Assembly (NCBI GenBank): GCA_021808525.1
Contig: JAKBBK010000013.1
Location: 1 to 52,016 of the forward strand
Source: Pseudomonadota bacterium
Lineage (GTDB): Bacteria > Pseudomonadota > Gammaproteobacteria > Burkholderiales > Burkholderiaceae_C
Direction: 5' to 3'
Length of the DNA stretch: 52,016 nt
The notes below the pieces were generated by a model. That model had not been told where the DNA came from. It saw only the letters and a list, made by a program, of their open reading frames with translations, and ran no database searches. The position numbers and the translations under genes were made by a program. Positions 11,979 to 20,600 of this stretch are shown one piece after another; position 1 is the first letter of the stretch; each line of letters opens with the position of its first letter.

Positions 11979-12012
11979 AAATATAAGTGGCGACGCAATT
12001 AAGGTAAATTCA
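11974..12012. promoter_or_regulatory. Two TNA-N7-TNA matches, candidate CbbR boxes
   Basis: TGA-ACAAATA-TAA (11974-11986) and TAA-GGTAAAT-TCA (12000-12012) both fit TNA-N7-TNA, described for CbbR in other autotrophic proteobacteria. The motif is degenerate, so chance matches are possible in this AT-rich patch. Their location just upstream of cbbR and next to a perfect inverted repeat makes them reasonable candidates. Confidence 0.4.
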
Positions 12013-12043
12013 GGCTTTCTTGTCCGTGAATTCAGGAAAACTG

Positions 12044-13111
12044 ATGAAGAACGTCACCCTGCGCCAGCTCCGGGTCTTCGTCGCGGCGGCCCGGCACATG
12101 CATTTCGGCAAGGCCGCGCAGGAGCTGCACCTGACGCCGCCGGCGGTGTCCATGCACATCCGCGAGCTCGAGCACCAGGTGGGGCTGCCGCTGTTCGAGC
12201 GCCACGGCAAGTCGGTGAGCCTGACCCTCACCGCGGAGTACCTGCTGGTCTACGCCCGGCGCGTGCTGTCCACGCTGAAGGACGCCGAGGACGCGCTGGC
12301 GCGCTTTCGCGGCCTGCAGTCCGGGCGCCTGACCATCGGCATGGTCAGCTCGGCCAAGTACTTCATGCCGCGCCTGCTCGCCATGTTCCGCGAGGAACAC
12401 CCGCATATCGAGGTGCGCCTGGTGGTGGCCAACCGCGAGCAACTGGCCGAGCAGCTGCAGGGCAGCGAACTCGACCTGGCCATCATGGGCCGCCCGCCGC
12501 GCGAGCTGGCCACGCGCGGCGAACCCTTCGCCGCCCATCCGCTGGGCGTGGTGTGCGCGCCCGACCACCCGCTGATGCGCGGCGAGCGCAAGCCCGCCTC
12601 GGCGCTGGCGCAGTTCGGCTTCGTCATCCGCGAGGCCGGCTCCGGCACGCGCAGCGCCATGGAGGAGTACCTGCGCGAATGGCGCGTGGATCCGCGCATC
12701 GACATGGAGCTGGCCAGCAACGAGACCATCAAGCAGATGGTCATGTCGGGCATGGGGGTGAGCTTCCTGTCCCTGCACGGCATCGGCCTGGAACTGCGCA
12801 ACGGGCTCATCGGCGTGCCCGACGTGGAGGGCCTGCCCCTGGTGCGCAGCTGGCAGGTGGTGCACACCTCGAGCAAGGTGCTGTCGCCCTCGGCCGAGGC
12901 GCTGCGCTACTTCGTGCTGGAAAACGGCGAGTCCTACCTGGCCCGCGAATTCGGCAGCCTGCACCCCATGCCGGCCGAGCCGGTGAGCCCCTCGCCGGCG
13001 CAGGCGGCGGCCGCCGAGCGCCTCAGGCAGGCCGCCCGGCGCACCCCGCCAGCGCGGCCAGCAGCGCCAGCGGCGCCGTCTCGGCGCGCAGGGTCCGGGG
13101 CCCCAGGCTGA
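12044..13111 (+). CDS. cbbR: LysR-family regulator CbbR
   Basis: Transcriptional activator of the Calvin-cycle operon. The start ATG 12044 (MKNVTLRQLRVFVAAARHMHFGKAAQELH) is chosen because AGGAA lies upstream; an in-frame TTG at 12020 is less likely. Residues 1-60 form the winged helix-turn-helix (AAQELHLTPPAVSMHIRELE, then GLPLFERHGKSVSLT). Residues about 90-300 are the LysR effector domain (LTIGMVSSAKYFMPRLL). The product is 355 aa, about 30-40 longer than usual, owing to an Ala/Pro/Arg-rich tail. The last 89 bases overlap the 3' end of rsmE on the other strand. Confidence 0.93.
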   Translation: MKNVTLRQLRVFVAAARHMHFGKAAQELHLTPPAVSMHIRELEHQVGLPLFERHGKSVSLTLTAEYLLVYARRVLSTLKDAEDALARFRGLQSGRLTIGMVSSAKYFMPRLLAMFREEHPHIEVRLVVANREQLAEQLQGSELDLAIMGRPPRELATRGEPFAAHPLGVVCAPDHPLMRGERKPASALAQFGFVIREAGSGTRSAMEEYLREWRVDPRIDMELASNETIKQMVMSGMGVSFLSLHGIGLELRNGLIGVPDVEGLPLVRSWQVVHTSSKVLSPSAEALRYFVLENGESYLAREFGSLHPMPAEPVSPSPAQAAAAERLRQAARRTPPARPAAPAAPSRRAGSGAPG

Positions 13112-13769
13112 CGGGCACGAATCCGGCGCGCAGGGCGGCGTCGATCTCGGCCTCGTCCAGCCCGCCTTCCGGGCCGCTGAGCGCCAGCACCGGTTGCGCC
13201 GGCTCCAGGGCCGCCGCCCACAGCGCCAGCGGCTGCACGCGCGCGGCCGCCGCGTCGCCCCGGGGAGCCGCCAGCAGGCAGCGCGCCTGGCCCGCGGCGG
13301 GCTGCAGCCCGCGCAGCCAGGCCTGCAGGGTGCTCACCTCGCGCAAGCTCGGCAGGCGGTTGCGCCCGCACTGCTCGCAGGCGGCGATGGCCACGCCGCG
13401 CCAATGCGCCAGGCGGCGCTGGGCGCGCTCGCCTTCCAGGCGCAGCACGCCGCGCGCGCTCATCAGCGGCGCGATCGCCTGGGCGCCCAGCTCGGTGGCC
13501 TTTTCCACCAGCCAGTCCATGCGCTCGTTGGCGGGCATGCCCACGGCCAGCTCGACCTCGCGCCCGAGTTCGCGCTCGACGGGATCGAAATCCAGCAATT
13601 CCAGGCGTTGCCCCGGCAGCAGGCGCGCGCGCCACTGGCCCCCCGCGCCGTCGAAGGCCGCCACCTCCTCGCCTTCGCGCAGCCGCAGGGCGCGCACATG
13701 GCGCTGCGCCTGCGCGCTCAGGTCCACGCTGGCGCCCGACAGGGGCCCCGGCAGGAACAGCCGATGCAT
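13023..13769 (-). CDS. rsmE: 16S rRNA (uracil1498-N3)-methyltransferase
   Basis: SPOUT-family methyltransferase acting on 16S rRNA U1498. Start ATG 13769 (MHRLFLPGPLSGASVDL) gives 248 aa, the normal size. The N-terminal PUA-like part contains QRHVRALRLREGEEVAAFDG. The C-terminal trefoil knot contains LALSGPEGGLDEAEID and LGPRTLRAETAPLALLAAL, the SAM-binding signature. The frame is open upstream but lacks protein-like sequence. It ends inside cbbR (89-base convergent overlap). Confidence 0.94.
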   Translation of the reverse strand: MHRLFLPGPLSGASVDLSAQAQRHVRALRLREGEEVAAFDGAGGQWRARLLPGQRLELLDFDPVERELGREVELAVGMPANERMDWLVEKATELGAQAIAPLMSARGVLRLEGERAQRRLAHWRGVAIAACEQCGRNRLPSLREVSTLQAWLRGLQPAAGQARCLLAAPRGDAAAARVQPLALWAAALEPAQPVLALSGPEGGLDEAEIDAALRAGFVPVSLGPRTLRAETAPLALLAALAGCAGRPA

Positions 13770-13792
13770 GGCCTGGCCCCCGCAAACCCGGT

Positions 13793-14737
13793 TCAGGCGC
13801 GCAGCAGCTCGAGCAGCGCGTGGGTGTCGGCGCTGAAGGAGGCGATGCCCTCGTCCAGCTTGCCTCGCCACATGTCGTCGGCGGCCAGCGCGGAGACGAA
13901 CTCGGCGCGCCCCACGGCCAGTTCCGCCTGGTCCTCGGCGGGGCCCGGACGGGCCGGATCCAGGCGCAGCGGCAGCGCCTGCGCCGACTCGGCCAGCTCG
14001 CCCAGCAGCGCCGGGGAAATGGTCAGCAGGTCGCAACCGCACAGCGCGGCGATCTGCGAGGTCTGGCGAAAACTCGCCCCCATCACCTCGGTGGCCACGC
14101 CGCGCGCCTTGTAGAAACGCCAGATGCGCTGCAAGGCGCGCACCCCGGGGTCGGCGTCGCCTTCGTTCGCCCGCGGGTCCCAGGCGGCGCCCGCCTGCTG
14201 GCGGGCCCAGTCGGTGATGCGGCCGACGAAGGGCGACACCAGCTGCACGCCGGCGGCCGCGCAGGCGCGCGCCTGCATGAAACTGAACAGCAGGGTCATG
14301 TTGCAGGCCACGCCCTCTTCGCGCAGGCGGCGCGCCGCCTCGATGCCTTCCCAGGTCGTGGCCAGCTTGATCAGCACGCGTTCGCGCCGCACCCCGGCGG
14401 CCTCGTACAGGGCGATGACGCCGCGCGCGCGCTGCACGCTGGCCTCGGTGTCGTAGGAAAGCCGGGCGTCGATCTCGGTGGACACCCGCCCGGGCACGCG
14501 CTCGAGGATCTCGCGCCCGAAGCGCACCAGCAGGCGGTCCATCGCCTGTTCGGGGTCGCGCGCGGCGCGCACCTCGGGGTCGCGCAGCAGGGGCGCGTAC
14601 TCCGGCAGGCGCACGGCGCGCAGCACCAGGCTCGGGTTGGTGGTGGCCTCGGCCGCGCCCAGCTCGGGCAGGCGCAGGTACTCGGCGGTATCGGCCACCA
14701 CGCGGGTGTGGCGCATCAAGTCGTTCAGGGCACTCAT
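13793..14737 (-). CDS. tal: Transaldolase
   Basis: Transfers a dihydroxyacetone unit between sugar phosphates in the pentose phosphate pathway. The 314-aa protein has the N-terminal ATTNPSLVLRA motif (residues 31-41), the Schiff-base Lys124 in RVLIKLATTWEG, and the MGASFRQTSQIAALCGCDLLTISP block, all typical of the TalA/TalB group. It is close to the cbb block but on the far side of cbbR and rsmE, so it is probably not in the same transcript. It starts 24 bases after the glnE stop, on the same strand. Confidence 0.95.
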   Translation of the reverse strand: MSALNDLMRHTRVVADTAEYLRLPELGAAEATTNPSLVLRAVRLPEYAPLLRDPEVRAARDPEQAMDRLLVRFGREILERVPGRVSTEIDARLSYDTEASVQRARGVIALYEAAGVRRERVLIKLATTWEGIEAARRLREEGVACNMTLLFSFMQARACAAAGVQLVSPFVGRITDWARQQAGAAWDPRANEGDADPGVRALQRIWRFYKARGVATEVMGASFRQTSQIAALCGCDLLTISPALLGELAESAQALPLRLDPARPGPAEDQAELAVGRAEFVSALAADDMWRGKLDEGIASFSADTHALLELLRA

Positions 14738-14761
14738 GCTGCCATGGTAATCACGGACGAA

Positions 14762-17482
14762 TCACAGGCTCGCGGCTCGCGCCGCGACCTCCTCCTGCCC
14801 GAACACCGCGTGGCTCAGCGCCTGCACCGCGGCGCGTTCGCGCGCCACCCGCGCCGGCTCGACCAGCGCGGCCTGCTCGGCCCCGCGCAGGCGCTCGGCG
14901 TGCTGCAGCCGGCGCATGCGCCGGTAGGCCACCGCCGCCAGGCGCCCCACGCGCGCCGGCAGCAGGCCCAGCTGCTCGGCCAGGCGCAGCAGCGCGATAT
15001 TGCCCACGTTGGCCACCAGTTGCGGGAAGGCGCAGGCATGCTCGAGCACCAGGGCCTGCACGGCGAATTCCACGTCCACCATGCCCCCGGGGTCGTGCTT
15101 CAGGTCGAACAGGCTGCTTCGGTTGAGGTGCCCCTCGGCCACGCGCCGTCGCATCGCCACCACCTCGGCGCGCAGGGCCGCCCCGTCGCGCGGCATGCCC
15201 AGCACCTGGGCGCGGATGGCCTCGAAACGCGCGCCCAGGCGTGCATCGCCGGCGCAAAAGCGCGCCCGGGTCAGCGCCTGGTGCTCCCAGGTCCACGCCG
15301 TGTTGCTGCCGCGCCCGAGCTGGTATTGCTCGAAGGCGTCCAGCGAGGTGACCAGCAGCCCGGCGTTGCCGTTCGGGCGCAGCCGGGTGTCGATCTCGAA
15401 CAGGCCGCCCGCCGGGGTGGCCGCGGTCAGCCACCACACCAGCTTGCGCGCCAGCGCGCCGTAGCGCTCGGGCGCCTCGGAGGCCTCGTCGTCGTACAGG
15501 AACACCACGTCCAGGTCGGCCCCGTAGCCCAGCTCCTTGCCGCCGAGCTTGCCGTAGGCGATGACGGCGAAGGCCGGCTGCTCGCGGTGGCGTCGCGGCA
15601 GGTCGTCCCAGGCCCAGGCCAGCGCGCGGTCGATCACGGCGTCGGCCAGCTCGGAGAGTTCGTCGGCCACCTGCTCGACATGCAGGCGCCCGTCCAGGTC
15701 GCGCACCAGGATGCGGAACAGCTCGGCATGGAAGGTGCGGCGCAGCACGTCCAGGCCCTCGCCGGCGTCCCAGCTGCCGCGCTGCAGGGCGCGGGCGCGC
15801 TGGCGCTCGCACTCCTCGCGGCAAGCGGCCGCCGAAAAGCGCTCGAGGGCCGGCGCGATCAGCTCGTCCACCACCATCGGGTTGCGCTTGACGTAGTCGG
15901 CGGCCCAACTGGAGGCTCCCAGCAGGCCCACCATGCGCGCCAGCGCCTGCGCCTGCTCGGCGAAAAAGGCCAGGTAGGTCTCGCGCCGGCCGATGGCCTC
16001 GAGCACGTCGACCAGGCGCGCCAGCACCAGGTCGGGCTGCGCCTGCTGCGAGGCGATGCCGATGCCGCGCTCGATCACCCGCAGCATGCGCGTGCGCCCG
16101 GCATCGCTGAGCGCGGCGTAGCGTGCCGACTGCGCCAGCGCGCGCAGGCGCCCCGCCGACTGCCCGCCCTCGATGCCCGCGGCCGCCAGCAGGTGCAGCA
16201 GCGCCTCGATGCTGTCGGCCGGCTTGCGGCAGCCCACGCAGCGCGGCTGGGAGGAGTGCAGCAAGGCGTCGAACTCACCGGCCACGTATTCGCGCACGGC
16301 ATCGAGCTCGCGCAACAGGGAGCACACCGGACGGGTCGTGGCCTGCGCCATGCGGCAGGCCTGGGCGATGCGCTCCAGGTCGCCGTCCTCGGCCGGCAGG
16401 CAGTGGGTCTGCGCATCGTCCAGGTACTGGATGCGGTGCTCCAGACGGCGCAGGAATTCGTAGCTCTGGGCCAGGCGCTGCGCCTGCTCGGGCTGCAGCA
16501 GCCCGGCCTCGGCCAGGCGATCCAGCGAGCGCAGGGTGTTGCGGTCGCGGATCTGGGGCATGCGCCCGCCGCGCACGATCTGCAGCAACTGCACGATGAA
16601 CTCGATCTCGCGGATGCCTCCGCGCCCGAGCTTGAGGTCGTTGGCCCGCTCGGGACGGGCATTGGCGCGCCGGGCGGCCTCCTGGCGGATCTGGCGGTGC
16701 ACCCCGCGCAGCGCCTCGAGCATGGCGAAGTCCAGGTAGCGGCGCCACACGAAGGGCTCCACCACGGCGTCCAGCGCGGCCTGCTGGCTGCGCGCAGCAT
16801 CCTGCGCCGACACCACCCGGCTCTTCAGCCAGGCGAAGCGCTCCCATTCGCGCCCCTGCACCTGGAAATACTCCTCCAGCATGGCCAGGCTGACCACCGG
16901 CGGGCCGCTGTCGCCATTGGGGCGCAGCCGCGTGTCGACGCGGAACACGAAGCCGTCGGCGGTGAGGTCGGACAGCAGGGGCACGACGCGGCGCACCACC
17001 TGGGCGAAGTAATCGAAGTTTGACAGCGGGTGCGCGCCGTCGGTATGGCCGTCCTGATCGAACACGAACACCAGATCGATGTCCGAGGACACGTTGAGCT
17101 CGTCGCCGCCGAGCTTGCCCATGCCCGCCACCATCAGCTGGGCCGGGCTGCCGTCGCCAGCGCGGGGCACGCCATGGCGCTCGCGCAGCTCGGCCTCGGC
17201 CTGGGCCATGGCCGCCGCGATGGCGCTTTCGGCCATGCAGCCGATACCGTGGCACACCTGGGCCAGCGGAGCTTCGTGCAATACGTCGCGCTCCATCAGG
17301 CGCAGCATCAGCGCGTTGCGCACCCGCCGCAGCGCGCAGGCCAGGCCCTCGCGGGCCTGCAGCTGGCGCACGGCGGCGTCGATGGCGTCGCGCTCGGGAA
17401 TGCCGGCGTCCCACAGGGCGTGAATGTCGTCGAAGCGACCGGACTGACGGCGGTAGAAGCGGGAAAACGCGTCGAGTTGCAT
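14762..17482 (-). CDS. glnE: Bifunctional glutamine synthetase adenylyltransferase/deadenylase
   Basis: Adds or removes AMP on glutamine synthetase in response to P-II protein. The product is 906 aa from ATG 17482 (MQLDAFSRFYRRQSG). It has the two expected nucleotidyltransferase domains. The N-terminal one contains GMGKLGGDELNVSSDIDLVFVFD and belongs to the deadenylase. The C-terminal one contains YGKLGGKELGYGADLDVVFLYDD and belongs to the adenylylase. A longer frame upstream to 17689 is not protein-like. It links functionally to the glnK-amt block at 37.5-40.5 kb. Confidence 0.95.
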   Translation of the reverse strand: MQLDAFSRFYRRQSGRFDDIHALWDAGIPERDAIDAAVRQLQAREGLACALRRVRNALMLRLMERDVLHEAPLAQVCHGIGCMAESAIAAAMAQAEAELRERHGVPRAGDGSPAQLMVAGMGKLGGDELNVSSDIDLVFVFDQDGHTDGAHPLSNFDYFAQVVRRVVPLLSDLTADGFVFRVDTRLRPNGDSGPPVVSLAMLEEYFQVQGREWERFAWLKSRVVSAQDAARSQQAALDAVVEPFVWRRYLDFAMLEALRGVHRQIRQEAARRANARPERANDLKLGRGGIREIEFIVQLLQIVRGGRMPQIRDRNTLRSLDRLAEAGLLQPEQAQRLAQSYEFLRRLEHRIQYLDDAQTHCLPAEDGDLERIAQACRMAQATTRPVCSLLRELDAVREYVAGEFDALLHSSQPRCVGCRKPADSIEALLHLLAAAGIEGGQSAGRLRALAQSARYAALSDAGRTRMLRVIERGIGIASQQAQPDLVLARLVDVLEAIGRRETYLAFFAEQAQALARMVGLLGASSWAADYVKRNPMVVDELIAPALERFSAAACREECERQRARALQRGSWDAGEGLDVLRRTFHAELFRILVRDLDGRLHVEQVADELSELADAVIDRALAWAWDDLPRRHREQPAFAVIAYGKLGGKELGYGADLDVVFLYDDEASEAPERYGALARKLVWWLTAATPAGGLFEIDTRLRPNGNAGLLVTSLDAFEQYQLGRGSNTAWTWEHQALTRARFCAGDARLGARFEAIRAQVLGMPRDGAALRAEVVAMRRRVAEGHLNRSSLFDLKHDPGGMVDVEFAVQALVLEHACAFPQLVANVGNIALLRLAEQLGLLPARVGRLAAVAYRRMRRLQHAERLRGAEQAALVEPARVARERAAVQALSHAVFGQEEVAARAASL

Positions 17483-17694
17483 GCGCTGCGGATGCCGGAC
17501 GGAAGCCCGGCGAAGCCTAGGTGTTTCAGCACGCAGCATATTGCAGGCCGGCTTTGCGTGCAGCAGGGCTTCAGGGGATCCGCGGCCCATGGCTCCTTGG
17601 CTACCATCCCGGGAGGGGTCGTGGCATCGCGGCTGCTCGCGCTGGCCGCGTGGCGCATCCACCCCCTTCCGTTTCCACGCCACCCGCATTTTTC

Positions 17695-20600
17695 GTGTCC
17701 GCGCTGCACGTCACCGTCAAATTCGCCACCCGGCTGCTGGAAGCGGCGATTGCGCTGGTGGTCGTCGCCTACCTCCTGCTGGGCGCCTCGCTGCTGAGCC
17801 TGCGCTACGCGGTGCTGCCCAACGCGCAGCGATTCGTGCCCTGGCTGGAGCAGGAGTCCAGCCAGGCCCTGGGCCTGCCCGTGCACATCGGCTCGGTGCG
17901 CAGCCGCTGGCAGGGCCTGCTGCCCACGCTGACCCTGCGCGATCTGGTGATCGACGACGCGCAGGGGCGCCCGGCGCTGCGCCTGGCCTCGGTCCAGGCC
18001 CTGCCCTCCTGGAAAAGCCTGACCCGGCTGCAACTGAGTTTCGAGCAACTGGCCATTCGCGGCGCCGATCTGCGCATCACCCGGGTGGACGCCGAGCACC
18101 TGGACATCGGCGGCATTCCCATCGACCTGGCATCGAACGCGGGCAGCGACCAGCGCTTCGCCGACTGGCTGTTCTCGCAGGACCAGATCCTGGTGCAGGA
18201 CAGCGCCATCACCTGGGTGGACAAGACGCGCAATGGCCCGCCGCTGCAATTGCACGACGTTCAGCTGGAATTGCGCAACAGCCTGCTGCACCATCGAGCC
18301 GCGCTGCAAGCGGTTCCGCCGGCGAGCCTCGGCGCTCGCGTTCAGTTGCGCGCCGACATGCGCCAGCCCCTGTTCGATCGCCACCCCGGCAACCTCGCCG
18401 CCTGGCAGGGGACCCTGTGGGCCGACCTGCCGCGCGTGGACCTGGACGCCCTGGCCCAGTGGGTGAACCTGCCCGCACACCTGTCGGGCGGGGCCGGCGC
18501 GCTGCGCGCCTGGCTGCAGGTGGGGCAGGACTACCAGCCGCAGTCGATCACCGTGGTGGCGGCGCTGGGAGCCATCCAGGCGCAACTCGACCCGGCCCTG
18601 GCGCCGCTGCAGTTGCGCGAGCTGTCGGGCCGGCTGAACTGGCGCCGCCTCGCCCACGGCAGCCAGCTCGAGCTCGCCGGGCTGCGACTGCGCGACATGG
18701 ACGGCCGGTTGCTGGCCCCCAGCCTGCTGCAATGGCGCCAGCAACAGGCGCCGGGCGCGCCGGCCCAGGGCAGCCTCAGCGTGGGCGCCCTCGACCTCGG
18801 CGAGCTCGAGACCCTGGCGCAGCGCCTGCCGCTGCCGCCCGAGTGGCGTGAGCGCCTGCTGCAGCTGCGCCCGCATGGGCGCATCGACAGCGCCAGCCTG
18901 AGCTGGAGCGGCGACTGGCTCAAACCACGCGCGCTGCCGCAGCGCTATGCGCTCAAGGCCCGCTTCAGCCAGCTGGGCTGGAACAGCCCGGCCGCCGCCC
19001 CCAGCGCGCCGGGCGCGCAGGCGGGCCCGCGCAAGACCGAAGGCGCGGCGCCCCCCGCGGCCGCGGCCTCCGCCCCGGCGCTGCCGCCGCAGCTTCCCGG
19101 GATCCAGGGCCTGGACGGCAGCGTGGACGCCAACCAGGACGGGGGCAATGCCCGGCTGCGCATGCAGGACGGCGCGGTCGCGCTGCCCACGGTGTTCGAG
19201 GCGCCCAGCCTGCCGGTGAGCAGCCTGGACGCGCGCCTGAGCTGGAGCCGCGGCGGCGACGGCCAGTGGGACCTGCAGGGCTCGCAGATCCGCCTGGCCA
19301 CGCCGGACGCCGCCGGCAGCGTCAACCTGCGCTACACCACCCAGGCCGCCGGCCCCGGCCTGCTCGACCTGAGCGCACGCCTGGACCGCGCGCAACTGCG
19401 CGCCGTTCCGCAATACCTTCCCCTGGGCATTCCCGATGCCACGCGGGACTACCTGCGCAGCGCCATCGCGGGCGGCACGGCCGACGACGTGCGCTTCCAG
19501 GTGCAGGGGCCCCTGGCGCGGTTCCCCTTCGACCAACCCGGCAGCGGCCTGTTTCGCGTCGACGCGCGCATCCACGGGGGCGTGTTCAGCCCGGCGCCGC
19601 GCCAGCTGCTGCCCAAGGGCCGGCAGGCCAGCGCCAACGATGCCGCGGCCAACGCGGTCTGGCCGGAGTTCCACGAGATCGACGGCAGCTTCAGCTTCAG
19701 CTCCGTCGGCATGTCGGCGCGCGGGGTCAGCGCCCGCGTGGGCAAGGCCGTGCTGAAGGGCCTGGAGTTGCGCCTGCCTTCCTATCAGCATGGGGTGCTG
19801 CAGGCGCAGGCCCAGGTGCAGGCGCCGGCGGACGAGGCCCTGCGCTACGTGCGCAACTCGCCCCTGGACGCCGCGCTGGGCCATGTGCTGAGCGACGCCA
19901 CGGCCAGCGGCCCGCTGCGCCTGCAGCTGGCCCTGAGCCTGCCGCTGGAGCACCCCGACAAGGTACGTGTGAAAGGCCACCTCCAGTTGCTGGGCGACCG
20001 CGTGCGCTACCTTCCCGCCCTGCCCGCGGTCGACGGCGTGCGCGGCCAGGTCGATTTCAGCGAGGGCGGCTTCTCCCTGCAGCTGCAGGGCGCGGACTTC
20101 GCCGGCGGCGCGCTGCGCCTGCAGGGGGGTCAGTCGCCGGGCGGCCCCGTGCACATGGAGGCCGAGGGGCGGGTCGATGCCGCCTCGCTGCGCGCCGCCC
20201 CGGAACTGCGGGCCTGGACACCCCTGCTGCGCCATCTGCGCGGCAGCACGGCCTTCACGCTGCGCGTGGATGCGCCACCGGGGCAGGCAGGGCCTCGCAT
20301 CCAGCTGAGCAGCTCCCTCGTCGGCATGGCCATCGACCTGCCGCCGCCCCTGGGCAAGAGCGCGCAGGCCGAGGAGGCGCTGCGCGTGCTGCGCACCGGC
20401 GGCAACGTGGACGGCGCGCAACCCTGGTCGCTGGACCTCGACGGAGACCTGCGCGCGCGCGGCCTGCTGCAGCCCGCCGGAGCCGGCAAGGCGACGGTGC
20501 TGCGCGGGCTCAGCGTGGCGCTGGGCACCGCAGCGCTGCCGCCGCCGGGCGCGGGCATGCACGTCAACGTGGACCTTCCGCTGCTGGACCTCGATGCCTG

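Larger units (their letters stand above)
11689..12043. promoter_or_regulatory. Divergent cbbF-cbbR control region
   Basis: The region is 355 bases without a gene. Near cbbR it is visibly more AT-rich than its surroundings. It holds three inverted-repeat systems: a 42-bp interrupted palindrome (11772-11813), an 8-bp pair CCGCAGTC/GACTGCGG (11815-11822 and 11862-11869), and a perfect 10-bp pair (11903-11912 and 11969-11978). Two matches to TNA-N7-TNA, the published CbbR core, lie near the cbbR start. Divergent LysR layout with autoregulation and activation of the facing operon is the family rule. No -35/-10 pair could be assigned with confidence on either strand. Confidence 0.7.

Noticed and set aside
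12020-12043. Alternative TTG start for CbbR eight codons upstream
   Set aside because: The ATG at 12044 has a better ribosome-binding site and matches the N-terminus of relatives (MKNVTLRQLRVF).
13820-17023. Open frame of 1067 codons on the plus strand opposite tal and glnE
   Set aside because: Antisense of two well recognised enzymes, with His/Gln/Gly-rich composition and no motifs.
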